DNA of 64,000 nucleotides. It comes from Bdellovibrionaceae bacterium UBA6776. Lineage in GTDB: Bacteria; Bdellovibrionota; Bdellovibrionia; Bdellovibrionales; UBA1609. The notes beneath the pieces are model-generated. The model was not told the origin of the DNA, made no database searches, and saw nothing but the letters and a program-made list of their open reading frames with translations. Both the position numbers and the translations under genes were made by a program. The stretch covers positions 1-64,000 of the forward strand of contig DKGG01000039.1 in NCBI GenBank assembly GCA_002453155.1. The letters run 5' to 3'. Below are positions 33,189 to 42,172 of this stretch, piece after piece. Each line of letters starts with the position of its first letter. Position 1 is the first letter of the stretch.

Positions 33189-34784
33189 CTAAAGAGTGAT
33201 CTTTTCTTGGAATTTTCCAAAGACACCGCGAAGGGCGTCGGAGATTTCCCCAAGAGTCACATGTTTTTCCACAGCAGAAACAAAATGTGGCATCAAGTTC
33301 GCTCCAGATTTGGCGGCGTCGGTGATCTTTGCCAATTCCGATGCAACTTCATCGGCATTCCTTCCGCTTTTAAACTTTTTCAATCGCGCAATTTGTTCAT
33401 TGGCAACAGCTTCGGAAACTTTCAAAGTCTCAAAGGGAGGTTCGTTTTCAAGGACATACTTGTTTACGCCAACCACGATCTCGGAGCCACCTTCTAGATT
33501 CTTTTGAAACTGATAAGCAGCGTTTTGAATTTCGGACTGAATCCAACCGGACTCAATACAGGTGACCACACCCCCTTGGGTTTCGATCCGTTCGATCAAA
33601 TCCAAGGCCTTCTTCTCAAGATCGTTGGTCAAAGACTCCACATAATAGGAACCCGCCAAAGGATCCACCACATCTGGCACACCCGTTTCTTCTGCCAAAA
33701 TCTGCTGGGTCCGAAGAGCAATGGTTGCGGACTTTTCCGTGGGAAGCCCCAAGGCCTCATCCATAGAGTTGGTGTGCAAACTTTGAGTGCCACCCATCAC
33801 AGAGGCCATGGCTTGATAAGCCACGCGGACAATGTTGTTTTCGGGCTGTTGAGCAGTCAATGTGGAGCCGGCAACTTGCGAGTGAAAACGAAGCTTCATC
33901 GCTTTCGGATCTGTGGCTCCAAAGCGCTCTTTCATAATGTGCGCCCACATTCTTCGAGCGGCTCTAAACTTTGCCACCTCTTCAAAGAAGTTGTTGTGAA
34001 CGTTAAAGAAAAAGCTCAGTCGCTTTCCAAACAGATTCACATCTAAGCCTTTATCAATGGCCGCTTGAACATAAGTCATTCCATTAGCCAAAGTGAAAGC
34101 CAATTCTTGTGCGGCCGTACTACCGGCTTCACGAATGTGGTAACCACTGATTGAAATGGTGTTCCACTCGGGAACTTCCTTCGAGCAATAATCAAAAATA
34201 TCTGTGATCAATCGAAGACTGGGCTTCGGAGGATAAATGTAAGTTCCCCGAGCGATGTATTCTTTCAGCAAATCATTCTGAATGGTTCCGCGAAGTTTCT
34301 TGGGATCAATGCCTCGTCTTTTTGCCACTGCGATATAAAGAGCCAGCAAAATTCCCGCAGTGGAATTGATGGTCATGGATGTTGAAATGTCCCCTAAGGG
34401 AAGGCCATCAAACAGAATTTCCATGTCTTCAATCGAGCTGACCGCAACACCCACTTTGCCCACTTCGCCTGTGGACATAATGTGATCCGAATCGTAGCCC
34501 ATTTGGGTGGGAAGGTCGAAAGCCACACTAAGGCCCGTGGTTCCTTTTTCCATAAGCATTTTGTAGCGCTCATTGCTCTCTTTGGCCGAGCCAAAACCGG
34601 CATACTGTCTCATGGTCCAAAACCGACCGCGGTACATGTTGGGCTGAACCCCTCTTGTAAAGGGGTACTCTCCAGGATCGCCTAAATTGTCGGAAAAATT
34701 TTGATCAGGAAGATCCGAAGGAGTGTAAGTGTTTTTGAGTTCAATCTGACTGGAGTTCAAAAATTTAGACTTACGCTCTTTCAT
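33189..34784 (-). CDS. methylmalonyl-CoA mutase large subunit (catalytic domain only)
   Basis: 531 residues forming the substrate-binding TIM barrel of acyl-CoA mutases. Motifs include YPFTRGVQPNMYRGRFWTMRQYAGFG, TTGLSVAFDLPTQMGYDSDH, and GGTQSLHTNSMDEALGLPTE. There is no C-terminal cobalamin-binding domain (no DxHxxG), so a separate B12 subunit must be encoded elsewhere, as in other two-part mutases. It isomerises methylmalonyl-CoA and succinyl-CoA. The carboxylase genes lie immediately upstream, so the substrate is very likely methylmalonyl-CoA rather than isobutyryl-CoA or ethylmalonyl-CoA. Confidence 0.93.
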   Translation of the reverse strand: MKERKSKFLNSSQIELKNTYTPSDLPDQNFSDNLGDPGEYPFTRGVQPNMYRGRFWTMRQYAGFGSAKESNERYKMLMEKGTTGLSVAFDLPTQMGYDSDHIMSTGEVGKVGVAVSSIEDMEILFDGLPLGDISTSMTINSTAGILLALYIAVAKRRGIDPKKLRGTIQNDLLKEYIARGTYIYPPKPSLRLITDIFDYCSKEVPEWNTISISGYHIREAGSTAAQELAFTLANGMTYVQAAIDKGLDVNLFGKRLSFFFNVHNNFFEEVAKFRAARRMWAHIMKERFGATDPKAMKLRFHSQVAGSTLTAQQPENNIVRVAYQAMASVMGGTQSLHTNSMDEALGLPTEKSATIALRTQQILAEETGVPDVVDPLAGSYYVESLTNDLEKKALDLIERIETQGGVVTCIESGWIQSEIQNAAYQFQKNLEGGSEIVVGVNKYVLENEPPFETLKVSEAVANEQIARLKKFKSGRNADEVASELAKITDAAKSGANLMPHFVSAVEKHVTLGEISDALRGVFGKFQEKITL

Positions 34785-34791
34785 AAAATTC

Positions 34792-35319
34792 CTATACCGG
34801 TTCGAAGGTGATCAGTTGGGCGCCAGATTCCACGTTGTCTCCGGCTTTTACAAGAACCTCTTTGATTTTCACACTGTGAGAAGCGCGCATTTCGTTTTCC
34901 ATCTTCATGGCTTCCATAATCAACAAAGGTTCGCCTTCTTCAACCACGTCTCCGGCAGACACAAAGACCTTTACAATTTTCCCAGGCATTCCTGAGGCCA
35001 AATTGGACGCAGAGCCCATGGCTCCACCAGCCTTAAGACTTTCGTGAAGAAGAGTCTCTTCGTTGTAGATTTTAAAGTTTTTGTAAACACCACGAGTGTA
35101 AACGTCGAATTCGGTTCCTTTGGGAATCACGTCAATCAAGTAAGAGCTGTCTTTAAAAAGAAAGCTCACCGTTTCATCCAAGTAACGATAATCTTCCTTG
35201 GAAATTTCATAGTTCTTCCACTCTTCGCCCTCAGACTGAAAACTCACTTTCCAATGAGTTTTCGTCTCGTGCACATTCACTTGATATTTCTTTCCGTTGG
35301 ATTCAGCTTCGAAAAACAT
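34792..35319 (-). CDS. biotin carboxyl carrier protein of acyl-CoA carboxylase
   Basis: 175 residues. The C-terminal biotinyl domain has the biotin site MEAMKME with Lys139, and the Gly/Pro hairpin GMPGKIVKVFVSAGDVVEEGEPL. The N-terminal ~90 residues resemble the linker domain of propionyl-CoA carboxylase alpha chains. The ATG at 35319 overlaps the accC stop by one base (TGATG), which decides this start over an in-frame ATG upstream. Biotin carboxylase and carrier are thus two proteins where actinobacterial or mitochondrial alpha chains are a single one. Confidence 0.93.
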   Translation of the reverse strand: MFFEAESNGKKYQVNVHETKTHWKVSFQSEGEEWKNYEISKEDYRYLDETVSFLFKDSSYLIDVIPKGTEFDVYTRGVYKNFKIYNEETLLHESLKAGGAMGSASNLASGMPGKIVKVFVSAGDVVEEGEPLLIMEAMKMENEMRASHSVKIKEVLVKAGDNVESGAQLITFEPV

Positions 35320-36821
35320 CAGAATTTCCTCAATGCAGAAATGCGTCCAGACCGTTTCCATTGACTTGCAACATTCACATCACTCACATCTTGAGATTTG
35401 CTTTCGTTATAAGCTTCGATGGCAGCGGAAATTAAAAAGACTTCCTCGTCCACAAACATAAAAAGTTCCTTTTGCTTCTTGCCGGCCACTTCATTGTCTA
35501 GAAACTGAGTGGTGTAAGAGCCATCCAAGAACTTTTTGTGAATCAAAATGTTCTTGTGGAGCAAAATGTTACTTTTGATTCCAGTGAGCATAAATTCAGC
35601 CAATGCGCGCTGAAGACCCTTTACGCATTGATCCCGGTCTTTCCCCCAAACAATCATTTTTGAAATCATGGGATCATAGTGAATGGGAACTTCGTAGCCA
35701 GGGTAGGCACAGTTGTCCAAACGAACAAAAGGTCCTTGCGGCAATCGGCAGCGTCGAATCAACCCAGGGCTTGGAATAAAAGTCTTCGGATCTTCAGCGC
35801 AAATTCGAAGTTCAATGGCATGACCTTTGAGCTTGATGTCCTCTTGAGTGAAAGACAGTTTGTTTCCAAGAGCCACATTGATCTGCTCTTTCACCAAATC
35901 AAATCCGGTTACCATTTCGGTCACAGGGTGTTCCACCTGAAGACGAGTGTTCATCTCCATAAAGAAGAACTCTTTGGTGTTGTTGTCGAAAATAAATTCA
36001 ATCGTTCCGGCACCCACATATTGAATGCTTTTGGCGGCCGTAACCGAGACTTCTCCCATCTTCTGACGAACTTCATCAGGAACGGAAATGCTCGGACTTT
36101 CTTCGATCAACTTTTGATGGCGTCTTTGCATGGAACATTCACGCTCGAACAAGTGAACCACGTTGCCATGGGTGTCGCCGAAAACTTGGATCTCAATGTG
36201 TTTTGGATTTTGAATAAAGCGTTCGATAAAAACACGGTCGTCGCGAAAAAAATTCTTTCCTTCGGATTGGCAGGCTCGAAAGGACGAAGCCAACTCCTTG
36301 GGTTCGTGAACCACGCGAATTCCTTTTCCGCCACCTCCGGCAGAGGCTTTGATGATCACTGGAAAACCAATGCGTTGAGCCTCTTTCTCGGCTTCCTCAA
36401 CCGTCGTCACTGGGCCGGGACTTCCCGGAACAGTGGGCACACCCGCCTTCTTCATCAGTTCCCGAGAGTTGAGTTTGTCTCCCATGGCTATGATGTTTTC
36501 TGTGGTTGGACCAATAAATGTCAGGCCAGCCTCTTTGACAGCTTTTGCAAATTCGGCGGATTCACTGAGGAATCCGTATCCGGGGTGAATCGCTTCCGCT
36601 CCCGATTTTTTTGCAACTTCAATGATCTTGTCGATCCGCAAATAAGATTCGGAACTGGGTGCAGGACCAATGTGATAAGCTTCGTCCGCCAGCATGACAT
36701 GAAGTCCATTTCGATCGGCTTCGCTGTAAACCGCCACGGAAGCAATTCCCAATTCACGAAGAGTGCGAGTCACTCGAATTGCGATTTCTCCACGGTTGGC
36801 GATGAGAACTTTTTTAAACAT
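35319..36821 (-). CDS. accC: biotin carboxylase subunit of acyl-CoA (propionyl-CoA) carboxylase
   Basis: 500 residues, ATP-grasp biotin carboxylase. MFKKVLIANRGEIAIRVTRTLRELG starts it; the glycine-rich ATP loop KASAGGGGKGIRVV is near 164. ERECSMQRRHQKLIEESPS and MEMNTRLQVEHPVTEMVTG are catalytic blocks. It carboxylates biotin on the downstream carrier protein using bicarbonate and ATP. The genomic pairing with a PccB-type beta chain and mutase indicates propionyl-CoA as the acyl substrate. Overlap with the carrier gene implies coupling. Confidence 0.95.
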   Translation of the reverse strand: MFKKVLIANRGEIAIRVTRTLRELGIASVAVYSEADRNGLHVMLADEAYHIGPAPSSESYLRIDKIIEVAKKSGAEAIHPGYGFLSESAEFAKAVKEAGLTFIGPTTENIIAMGDKLNSRELMKKAGVPTVPGSPGPVTTVEEAEKEAQRIGFPVIIKASAGGGGKGIRVVHEPKELASSFRACQSEGKNFFRDDRVFIERFIQNPKHIEIQVFGDTHGNVVHLFERECSMQRRHQKLIEESPSISVPDEVRQKMGEVSVTAAKSIQYVGAGTIEFIFDNNTKEFFFMEMNTRLQVEHPVTEMVTGFDLVKEQINVALGNKLSFTQEDIKLKGHAIELRICAEDPKTFIPSPGLIRRCRLPQGPFVRLDNCAYPGYEVPIHYDPMISKMIVWGKDRDQCVKGLQRALAEFMLTGIKSNILLHKNILIHKKFLDGSYTTQFLDNEVAGKKQKELFMFVDEEVFLISAAIEAYNESKSQDVSDVNVASQWKRSGRISALRKF

Positions 36822-36830
36822 AGGTCTCTC

Positions 36831-38399
36831 CTACAAAGGAATGTTTCCGTGTTTCTTGGGGGGATTGCTATCCCGTTTGTTTTTTAGCATTTCCAAAGAA
36901 TCGATCAGTCTCTTGCGAGTCATCGAAGGTTCAATCACTTCGTCAATGTAGCCCACTTCTGCAGCCACATAAGGGTTGTTGAACTTGGCTTCGTAATCTT
37001 GAGTCAATCGTGTTCTCTCGGCGGCTGGATCCGATGCTTTCGCGATGGCTGCACGTGAAATGATGTTTACGGCGCCCTCCGCACCCATCACCGCAATTTC
37101 TGCAGTGGGGTAGGCCAAGTTGATGTCACCACGAAGATGCTTCGAAGACATCACATCGTAGGCTCCACCGTAGGCTTTTCGAGTGATCAAGGTGATTTTG
37201 GGAACTGTGGCTTCCGCATAGGCGTAAAGTAGTTTTGCTCCGTGAGTGATAATTCCATTCCACTCTTGATCGGTTCCCGGAAGAAAGCCAGGAACGTCCA
37301 CCAAGGTGACCACGGGAATATTAAAGGCATCACAAAAGCGAACAAAGCGAGCCGCTTTGATGCTGGCCTCAATGTTCAAGCAACCAGCAAGAATTTGGGG
37401 TTGGTTGGCTACGATTCCCACACTGCGACCATTCAAGCGCGCAAAGCCTACAATGATGTTTTGAGCATAGTGCTTGTGAATTTCTAAGAAGTAACCTTCG
37501 TCTACAACTTTAGAAATCAGTTCCAGCATATTGTAAGGCTTTTTGGAGCTATCAGGAATAAAACTGTTTAATGATTCTTCTACACGATCGGGGGGATCTT
37601 GAGTGGGAATCACAGGCACGTCATCCAAATTATTGCTTGGCAAGAAGTTCAACAGTTCGCGAATCATCAACAAACAGTTGCGATCATCTTCGGTCGCGAA
37701 GTGGGCCACACCAGATTTACTGGAGTGAGTGGTTGCTCCTCCAAGATCTTCTTTGGAAACCTCTTCATGAGTGACCGCTTTGATCACATCCGGACCGGTG
37801 ACGAACATGTAGCTGGAGTTTTTCACCATAAAGATAAAATCGGTTAGACTGGGGCTGTAAACCGCACCGCCGGCACAGGGGCCCATGATGGCGCTGATTT
37901 GAGGAATCACTCCAGAAGAAGTGACGTTTCTTAAGAAGATATCTGCATATCCTCCAAGAGCTTCCACGCCTTCTTGAATGCGAGCGCCCCCAGAGTCATT
38001 CAATCCAATCAAAGGCGCACCGTTTTTTAAAGCCATGTCCATGACTTTCAAAATTTTGTTGGCCTGTGTTCGCGACATACTTCCACCAAATACGGTGAAG
38101 TCTTGAGAGTAGACATAAACGGTTTTGCCGTTCACTCGGCCGTAACCAGTCACAACGCCATCGCCAGCAATTTTTTGCTTTTCCATTCCAAAGTTGGAGC
38201 AACGGTGTTTTACAAAACGATCGATCTCCACAAAACTTCCGGGATCCAAAAGCACATCCAACCGCTCGCGTGCAGTCAAACGACCTCCGGCTTTGTGCTT
38301 TTCAATCCGTGCTTCGCCTCCGCCAATAAAGGCTTCTTCGTTCAAAGATTCAAAAGCGCCCAGCTTTTCTTTGGTTGTGGTTGGTCTTTGGATCTCCAT
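36831..38399 (-). CDS. pccB: propionyl-CoA carboxylase beta chain
   Basis: 522-residue carboxyltransferase with two crotonase-like halves. Diagnostic parts: KLTARERLDVLLDPGSF-like start, GGSMSRTQANKILKVMDMAL, the oxyanion loops GGARIQEGVEALGG and FLPGTDQEWNGIITHGAKLLYAYAEATVPKITLITRKAYGGAYDVM. GPCAGGAVYSPSLTDFIFMV fits propionyl-CoA specific chains. AGGAG lies before ATG. It is 15 bases downstream of asnS, the gene that probably heads the transcript. It transfers the carboxyl group from biotin to propionyl-CoA. Confidence 0.95.
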   Translation of the reverse strand: MEIQRPTTTKEKLGAFESLNEEAFIGGGEARIEKHKAGGRLTARERLDVLLDPGSFVEIDRFVKHRCSNFGMEKQKIAGDGVVTGYGRVNGKTVYVYSQDFTVFGGSMSRTQANKILKVMDMALKNGAPLIGLNDSGGARIQEGVEALGGYADIFLRNVTSSGVIPQISAIMGPCAGGAVYSPSLTDFIFMVKNSSYMFVTGPDVIKAVTHEEVSKEDLGGATTHSSKSGVAHFATEDDRNCLLMIRELLNFLPSNNLDDVPVIPTQDPPDRVEESLNSFIPDSSKKPYNMLELISKVVDEGYFLEIHKHYAQNIIVGFARLNGRSVGIVANQPQILAGCLNIEASIKAARFVRFCDAFNIPVVTLVDVPGFLPGTDQEWNGIITHGAKLLYAYAEATVPKITLITRKAYGGAYDVMSSKHLRGDINLAYPTAEIAVMGAEGAVNIISRAAIAKASDPAAERTRLTQDYEAKFNNPYVAAEVGYIDEVIEPSMTRKRLIDSLEMLKNKRDSNPPKKHGNIPL

Positions 38400-38414
38400 A
38401 TATATGTCTCCTCT

Positions 38415-39704
38415 TTAGGGATGATATCTTCCGTACAATCTTGGAAAAGGAATCGTCTCGCGTACGTGGTTTAAGCCACACACCCAAGCCACAGTTCTTT
38501 CAAGCCCCAGTCCAAATCCAGAGTGGGGGAAAGTTCCGTATTTTCGTAGATCTAAATACCAATCAAAATCTTCTTGGTTCAGATCGTGTTCTTTGATTTT
38601 GCCAACAAGGGTTTCATAACTTTCTTCCCGCTGTCCGCCACCGATGATCTCGCCGTATCCTTCCGTTGCAAGAAGATCGCAACTCATAGAGTACTTGGGA
38701 TCGTCATCATCTGCCTTCATGTAAAAGGCTTTGATGGCTGCAGGGTAGTGATGAACGAAAACAGGCTTGTCATATTGAGAGCTAATGATGGTTTCATCAG
38801 GAGCACCGAAGTCGTCTCCAACCACAAAATCAGGGTTTTCCTTTTTAATGATCTCACAGGCTTCTGCGTAGTGAAGTCTTGGGAAAGGTCCTTTGATTTT
38901 TTCAAGACCAGAAGTGTCTCTTTCGATGGCTTTCAACTCTTCGGCCTTGTTTTTCAAAGTGCGCTGAACAATGTACTCTACAAATTGCTCGGCCAACTCC
39001 ATGTTGTCATAAAGATCATTGAAGGCCACTTCGGGTTCGATCATCCAAAACTCAATCAAGTGTCTTCGAGTTTTAGACTTTTCGGCGCGAAAGGTGGGGC
39101 CAAAGCAATAAACTTTTCCAAAGGCTGCGGCAGCCGCCTCCATATAAAGTTGTCCACTTTGAGAAAGGTAAGCTTTTTGGTCAAAGTATTGAGTTTCAAA
39201 AAGTGTGGACGTTCCTTCGCAGGCACTGGGAGTAAAAATGGGAGCGTCCATCAAGGTAAAGCCGCGGCCATCAAAAAAGTCGCGCATGGCAGAAATCAAT
39301 TCTGCACGGATGCGAAGAATTGCGTGTTGCCTTTTTGAACGCAGCCACAGGTGACGGTTGGTCATCAAAAAGTCCGTACCGTGTTCTTTGGGAGAGATGG
39401 GATAGTTTTCGCTTTTCGAAATCACTTTTAAATGAGTGGCTCCCAATTCGTATCCGCCGGGACTTCGAGCTTCCTCTTTGACGAGTCCTTGAACTTCAAC
39501 AAAAGCTTCTTGCGAAAGATTTGGAAATTCCTCAAGGGCACTGTCTTCGCATTCCCCTTTGAAATATACACATTGGCAGAGACCGGTTCCGTCTCGAAGA
39601 AGCAAAAACTTCACTTTTCCAGAAGACCGAAAGTTGTAGACCCAACCTTTTAGTGTGACCGACTGACCGACATGATCTTTGAGATCTGAAATCCAAACGC
39701 CCAT
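38415..39704 (-). CDS. asnS: asparaginyl-tRNA synthetase
   Basis: 429-residue class IIb synthetase: OB-fold anticodon domain at 1-100 (VTLKGWVYNFRSSGKVKFLLLRDGTG), then the catalytic core with motif 2 FGPTFRAEKSKTRRHLIEFWMIEPE and motif 3 GFGLGLERTVAWVCGL. FGPTFRAEKSKTRRHL and the YSMSCDLLATEGYGEIIGGGQRE segment point to AsnRS rather than AspRS. Full-length. GAGGGG precedes the ATG. The propionyl-CoA genes follow in the same direction. Confidence 0.95.
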   Translation of the reverse strand: MGVWISDLKDHVGQSVTLKGWVYNFRSSGKVKFLLLRDGTGLCQCVYFKGECEDSALEEFPNLSQEAFVEVQGLVKEEARSPGGYELGATHLKVISKSENYPISPKEHGTDFLMTNRHLWLRSKRQHAILRIRAELISAMRDFFDGRGFTLMDAPIFTPSACEGTSTLFETQYFDQKAYLSQSGQLYMEAAAAAFGKVYCFGPTFRAEKSKTRRHLIEFWMIEPEVAFNDLYDNMELAEQFVEYIVQRTLKNKAEELKAIERDTSGLEKIKGPFPRLHYAEACEIIKKENPDFVVGDDFGAPDETIISSQYDKPVFVHHYPAAIKAFYMKADDDDPKYSMSCDLLATEGYGEIIGGGQREESYETLVGKIKEHDLNQEDFDWYLDLRKYGTFPHSGFGLGLERTVAWVCGLNHVRETIPFPRLYGRYHP

Positions 39705-39790
39705 AGAACCCCTCGTGTTTCAAACGGCAGAGACTACCATGGCTTAGGATGATTTTGGCAGTTTGAGAAGCGGGGAATGGGCGCGCAGCG

Positions 39791-41077
39791 TTACAGCTCG
39801 AGGCGCCCCTGGGTTTGGTTTTCATAGCTTTGGGACTTTGCAACTTTGCTCAAAAGTTGAGCTTTGATGTCGAAGGCCGAAGCCTCTGGATTTGCCGCCC
39901 ATAATAGTGCTGCCGCTCCAGAAACAAAAGGAGTGGCCATGCTGGTCCCGCTGTAAGTTCCATAAGGAGCTTCACCCTCAGCAACCGCACTTTTTGGGAG
40001 AGTGCTGGAGATTTCACTGCCGGGGGCAAAGATGTTTACAAATCGGGCACTGTAGTTGGAGAAGGTCGACATATTTAAGCTCTGGTCGATGGACCCTACG
40101 GTCAGCTGAGTGAGGCCTTCAAAAGATGCCGGGTATTCGGGCCAAGTGTCCAAGTTGCTAGAACTGTTTCCTGCGGCAGAAACGAAGATCACATTCTTGT
40201 CGGCCAAAGAGCGAACTTCATCGCGAAGTGAAAGCGAGCACCCATTAGAGCCCCAGCTGGCGTTGATGATTTTGGCGCCCCGCTCCACGCCATAGCGAAT
40301 GGCGCGGATTCCGTCTTCGATGGACCCTCCACCTTCCGGACCAAGAAAAGAAGCCGGAAGGATTTTAACTCCCGGGGCGATGCCCAGCACTTTGCTGTTT
40401 TCTGTGGCAACCGCTTCGCTGTGTTTGGCGGCGATGATTCCAGCCACGTGGGTGCCATGTCCTTCGGCGCCATTGTCACCAGTCAGTCCACGGTCAAAGT
40501 AAAAGTCGAAACCTTTCCAATCGTCCACGTAGCCATTTTTGTCGTCGTCGATGTTGTTAAAACGTTTGTCTTTGCCGTTTTCATCCAATCCAGTTTCGCC
40601 CTCGTTTTCCAAGATTTGCGAAGCCAGTTGAAAGTGGTCCAAGTCCACACCGGTATCAATTACAGCAACGATGATTCCTTGGCCGTAAACGTTTTGGCTC
40701 CAGTATTTGTCGGCGTGAATTTGAATGGAACCCCAGTTGTTGAACCTTAAATCTTCCTTCACTTTCTTTTTGAGGGTGTTGGCTGAAGTGGGAATTAAAA
40801 AATCACTGGTGTGTATCGAGTAGTGAGGTTCCGCCGTTTGAATCTGATCTTTATGTTTTTCAAAATAGCCACTTAGAAATTCGTCTTCAGATTTTGCATG
40901 GATGACTTTCAAATCTCCATTTTTGAGTCGCACCAAATATTCATTTTTAATGACCGATCCTTTGCAGGTGTAGCCTTCGGCTTTTTTGAAAACAGGTTCT
41001 CCGCTTTGTGGAGAACCGCAGGCTGAGAGAACTGAAATGGCCAATGCGAGAACGACGATTCGATAGAAACTGAACAC
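39791..41077 (-). CDS. subtilisin-like S8 serine peptidase lipoprotein
   Basis: 428 residues, exported lipoprotein (MFSFYRIVVLALAISVLSAC, Cys at 20). Catalytic triad: Asp141 in VAVIDTGVDLDH, His207 in GHGTHVAGI, Ser379 in GTSMATPFVSGAAALL; the oxyanion Asn is in AAGNSSSN. Residues 20-115 look like an inhibitory propeptide. The start is GTG. After deo operon termination, it has its own 255-base upstream region with several hairpins. Likely cell-surface or periplasmic protease; whether the lipid anchor is inner or outer membrane cannot be told. Confidence 0.93.
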   Translation of the reverse strand: MFSFYRIVVLALAISVLSACGSPQSGEPVFKKAEGYTCKGSVIKNEYLVRLKNGDLKVIHAKSEDEFLSGYFEKHKDQIQTAEPHYSIHTSDFLIPTSANTLKKKVKEDLRFNNWGSIQIHADKYWSQNVYGQGIIVAVIDTGVDLDHFQLASQILENEGETGLDENGKDKRFNNIDDDKNGYVDDWKGFDFYFDRGLTGDNGAEGHGTHVAGIIAAKHSEAVATENSKVLGIAPGVKILPASFLGPEGGGSIEDGIRAIRYGVERGAKIINASWGSNGCSLSLRDEVRSLADKNVIFVSAAGNSSSNLDTWPEYPASFEGLTQLTVGSIDQSLNMSTFSNYSARFVNIFAPGSEISSTLPKSAVAEGEAPYGTYSGTSMATPFVSGAAALLWAANPEASAFDIKAQLLSKVAKSQSYENQTQGRLEL

Positions 41078-41261
41078 CTGAACAACCCCTTCCGTGGAGG
41101 CTCATTTGGTTATCAAGATGGAGTGGCAATCCTTGCCCAGCGATGAAGACATCGCCCCCGTTTCTATATTTTCAGATCAGTGGAAATAGACCGCCAGTCC
41201 GGTTTTTCGTCGGTGTATTGGTTGCGCCTAACTTTGAGTAAAACTGGTCTCCGGTCCATAT

Positions 41262-41295
41262 AAAAAAGTACGCATCTGGACACACGTCCAATGCG
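41262..41295 (-). terminator. terminator of the deo operon
   Basis: On the minus strand CGCAT-TGGAC pairs with GTCCA(G)ATGCG around GTGT with one bulged base, followed by TAC and TTTTTT. It lies about 40 bases after the punA stop. Further downstream on the same strand, the leader of the S8 peptidase contains GCGATG/CATCGC and GGCAA/TTGCC hairpins (about 41137-41155 and 41125-41140). Confidence 0.75.
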
Positions 41296-41332
41296 CTTTC
41301 TGGTGAATTTTCAAAAGAAATTTTTTTTAAAT

Positions 41333-42172
41333 CTAAGAAGAGTATTTTTTCGAATAGCGTTTGGTGAAGTCTTTCAGCGCAATAGAAAAATTCTTTTCTA
41401 CTTTCTTTGCCACTTCTTTCACATCTTCATGAGTCAACTTCACCTTAGACAATCCTGTCCCTAGGTTTGTGATGCAACTCATGCCCGCGACTCGAAGGCC
41501 TGCGTGATTGGCAGCAATGACTTCGGCCACAGTGGACATGCCGACGGCCCCTCCGCCAAGTTTTTTAAACATTTGGATTTCAGAAGCGGTTTCATAGGTA
41601 GGACCAAGCACTCCACAGTAAACACCTTTTGAATGACGAATTTTGTGAGCCTTCAAAGACTGCAGCAAAAGTTTTGTGAGGTCCTTATTGTAGGGTTCTG
41701 TCATGTCCACAAACCGGGGGCCCAGTTCAGAAAGGTTTTCGCCGATCAGTGGATTGTTTCCCGTGAAATTGATGTGGTCCGTGATCACCATAAACTCGCC
41801 GGGCTTCATGGTCGCTTTCAATCCTCCTGCGGCATTTGTGACAACCACATCTTCGACCCCCAACATTTTTAAAGTGCGAAGGGGATGAACCACTTTTTGA
41901 AACTCTAAACCTTCGTAGGCATGAAGGCGGCCTTGTAAAACAGCCACTGAAACTCCATGAAGTTTTCCAAACAAGAGTTTTCCCGGATGCCCTTCGATCG
42001 TAGCCGATGAAAAATGGGGAATGTCTGAAAACGAAAAGGAGTGTTCCAATTCAATCGAATTTCCAAAAGAGGCCAGCCCTGATCCCAAAACAAATCCAAG
42101 CTTCGGTGGAGTGGTAATTTTCTTTTCAAGAAACTCTTTGGATTCCATTAAATTTTTAAAAAGAGTGTTCAT
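41333..42172 (-). CDS. punA: purine nucleoside phosphorylase
   Basis: 279-residue trimeric-type (PNP/MTAP) nucleoside phosphorylase. GFVLGSGLASF, GRLHAYEGLEFQKVVHPLRTLK, VVTNAAGGLKATMKPGEFMVITDHINF and GPTYETASEIQMFKKLGGGAVGMSTVAEVIAANHAGL are family blocks with the Asn/His/Glu residues of the purine and ribose sites. It phosphorolyses purine nucleosides to base and (deoxy)ribose-1-phosphate. The start overlaps the deoA stop by 4 bases. It completes the deo operon. Confidence 0.95.
   Translation of the reverse strand: MNTLFKNLMESKEFLEKKITTPPKLGFVLGSGLASFGNSIELEHSFSFSDIPHFSSATIEGHPGKLLFGKLHGVSVAVLQGRLHAYEGLEFQKVVHPLRTLKMLGVEDVVVTNAAGGLKATMKPGEFMVITDHINFTGNNPLIGENLSELGPRFVDMTEPYNKDLTKLLLQSLKAHKIRHSKGVYCGVLGPTYETASEIQMFKKLGGGAVGMSTVAEVIAANHAGLRVAGMSCITNLGTGLSKVKLTHEDVKEVAKKVEKNFSIALKDFTKRYSKKYSS

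Noticed and set aside
35679..36887. 402-codon open frame on the plus strand
   Set aside because: Antisense shadow of accC; no RBS, no family motif and odd composition.
38574..39338. 254-codon open frame on the plus strand
   Set aside because: Antisense shadow of asnS without any motif.
41100..41170. cyclic di-GMP (GEMM) riboswitch before the S8 peptidase
   Set aside because: Some similar words (GGGCAA, GAGCCTCC) occur, but the tetraloop and receptor pairing could not be made; left as a generic hairpin leader.
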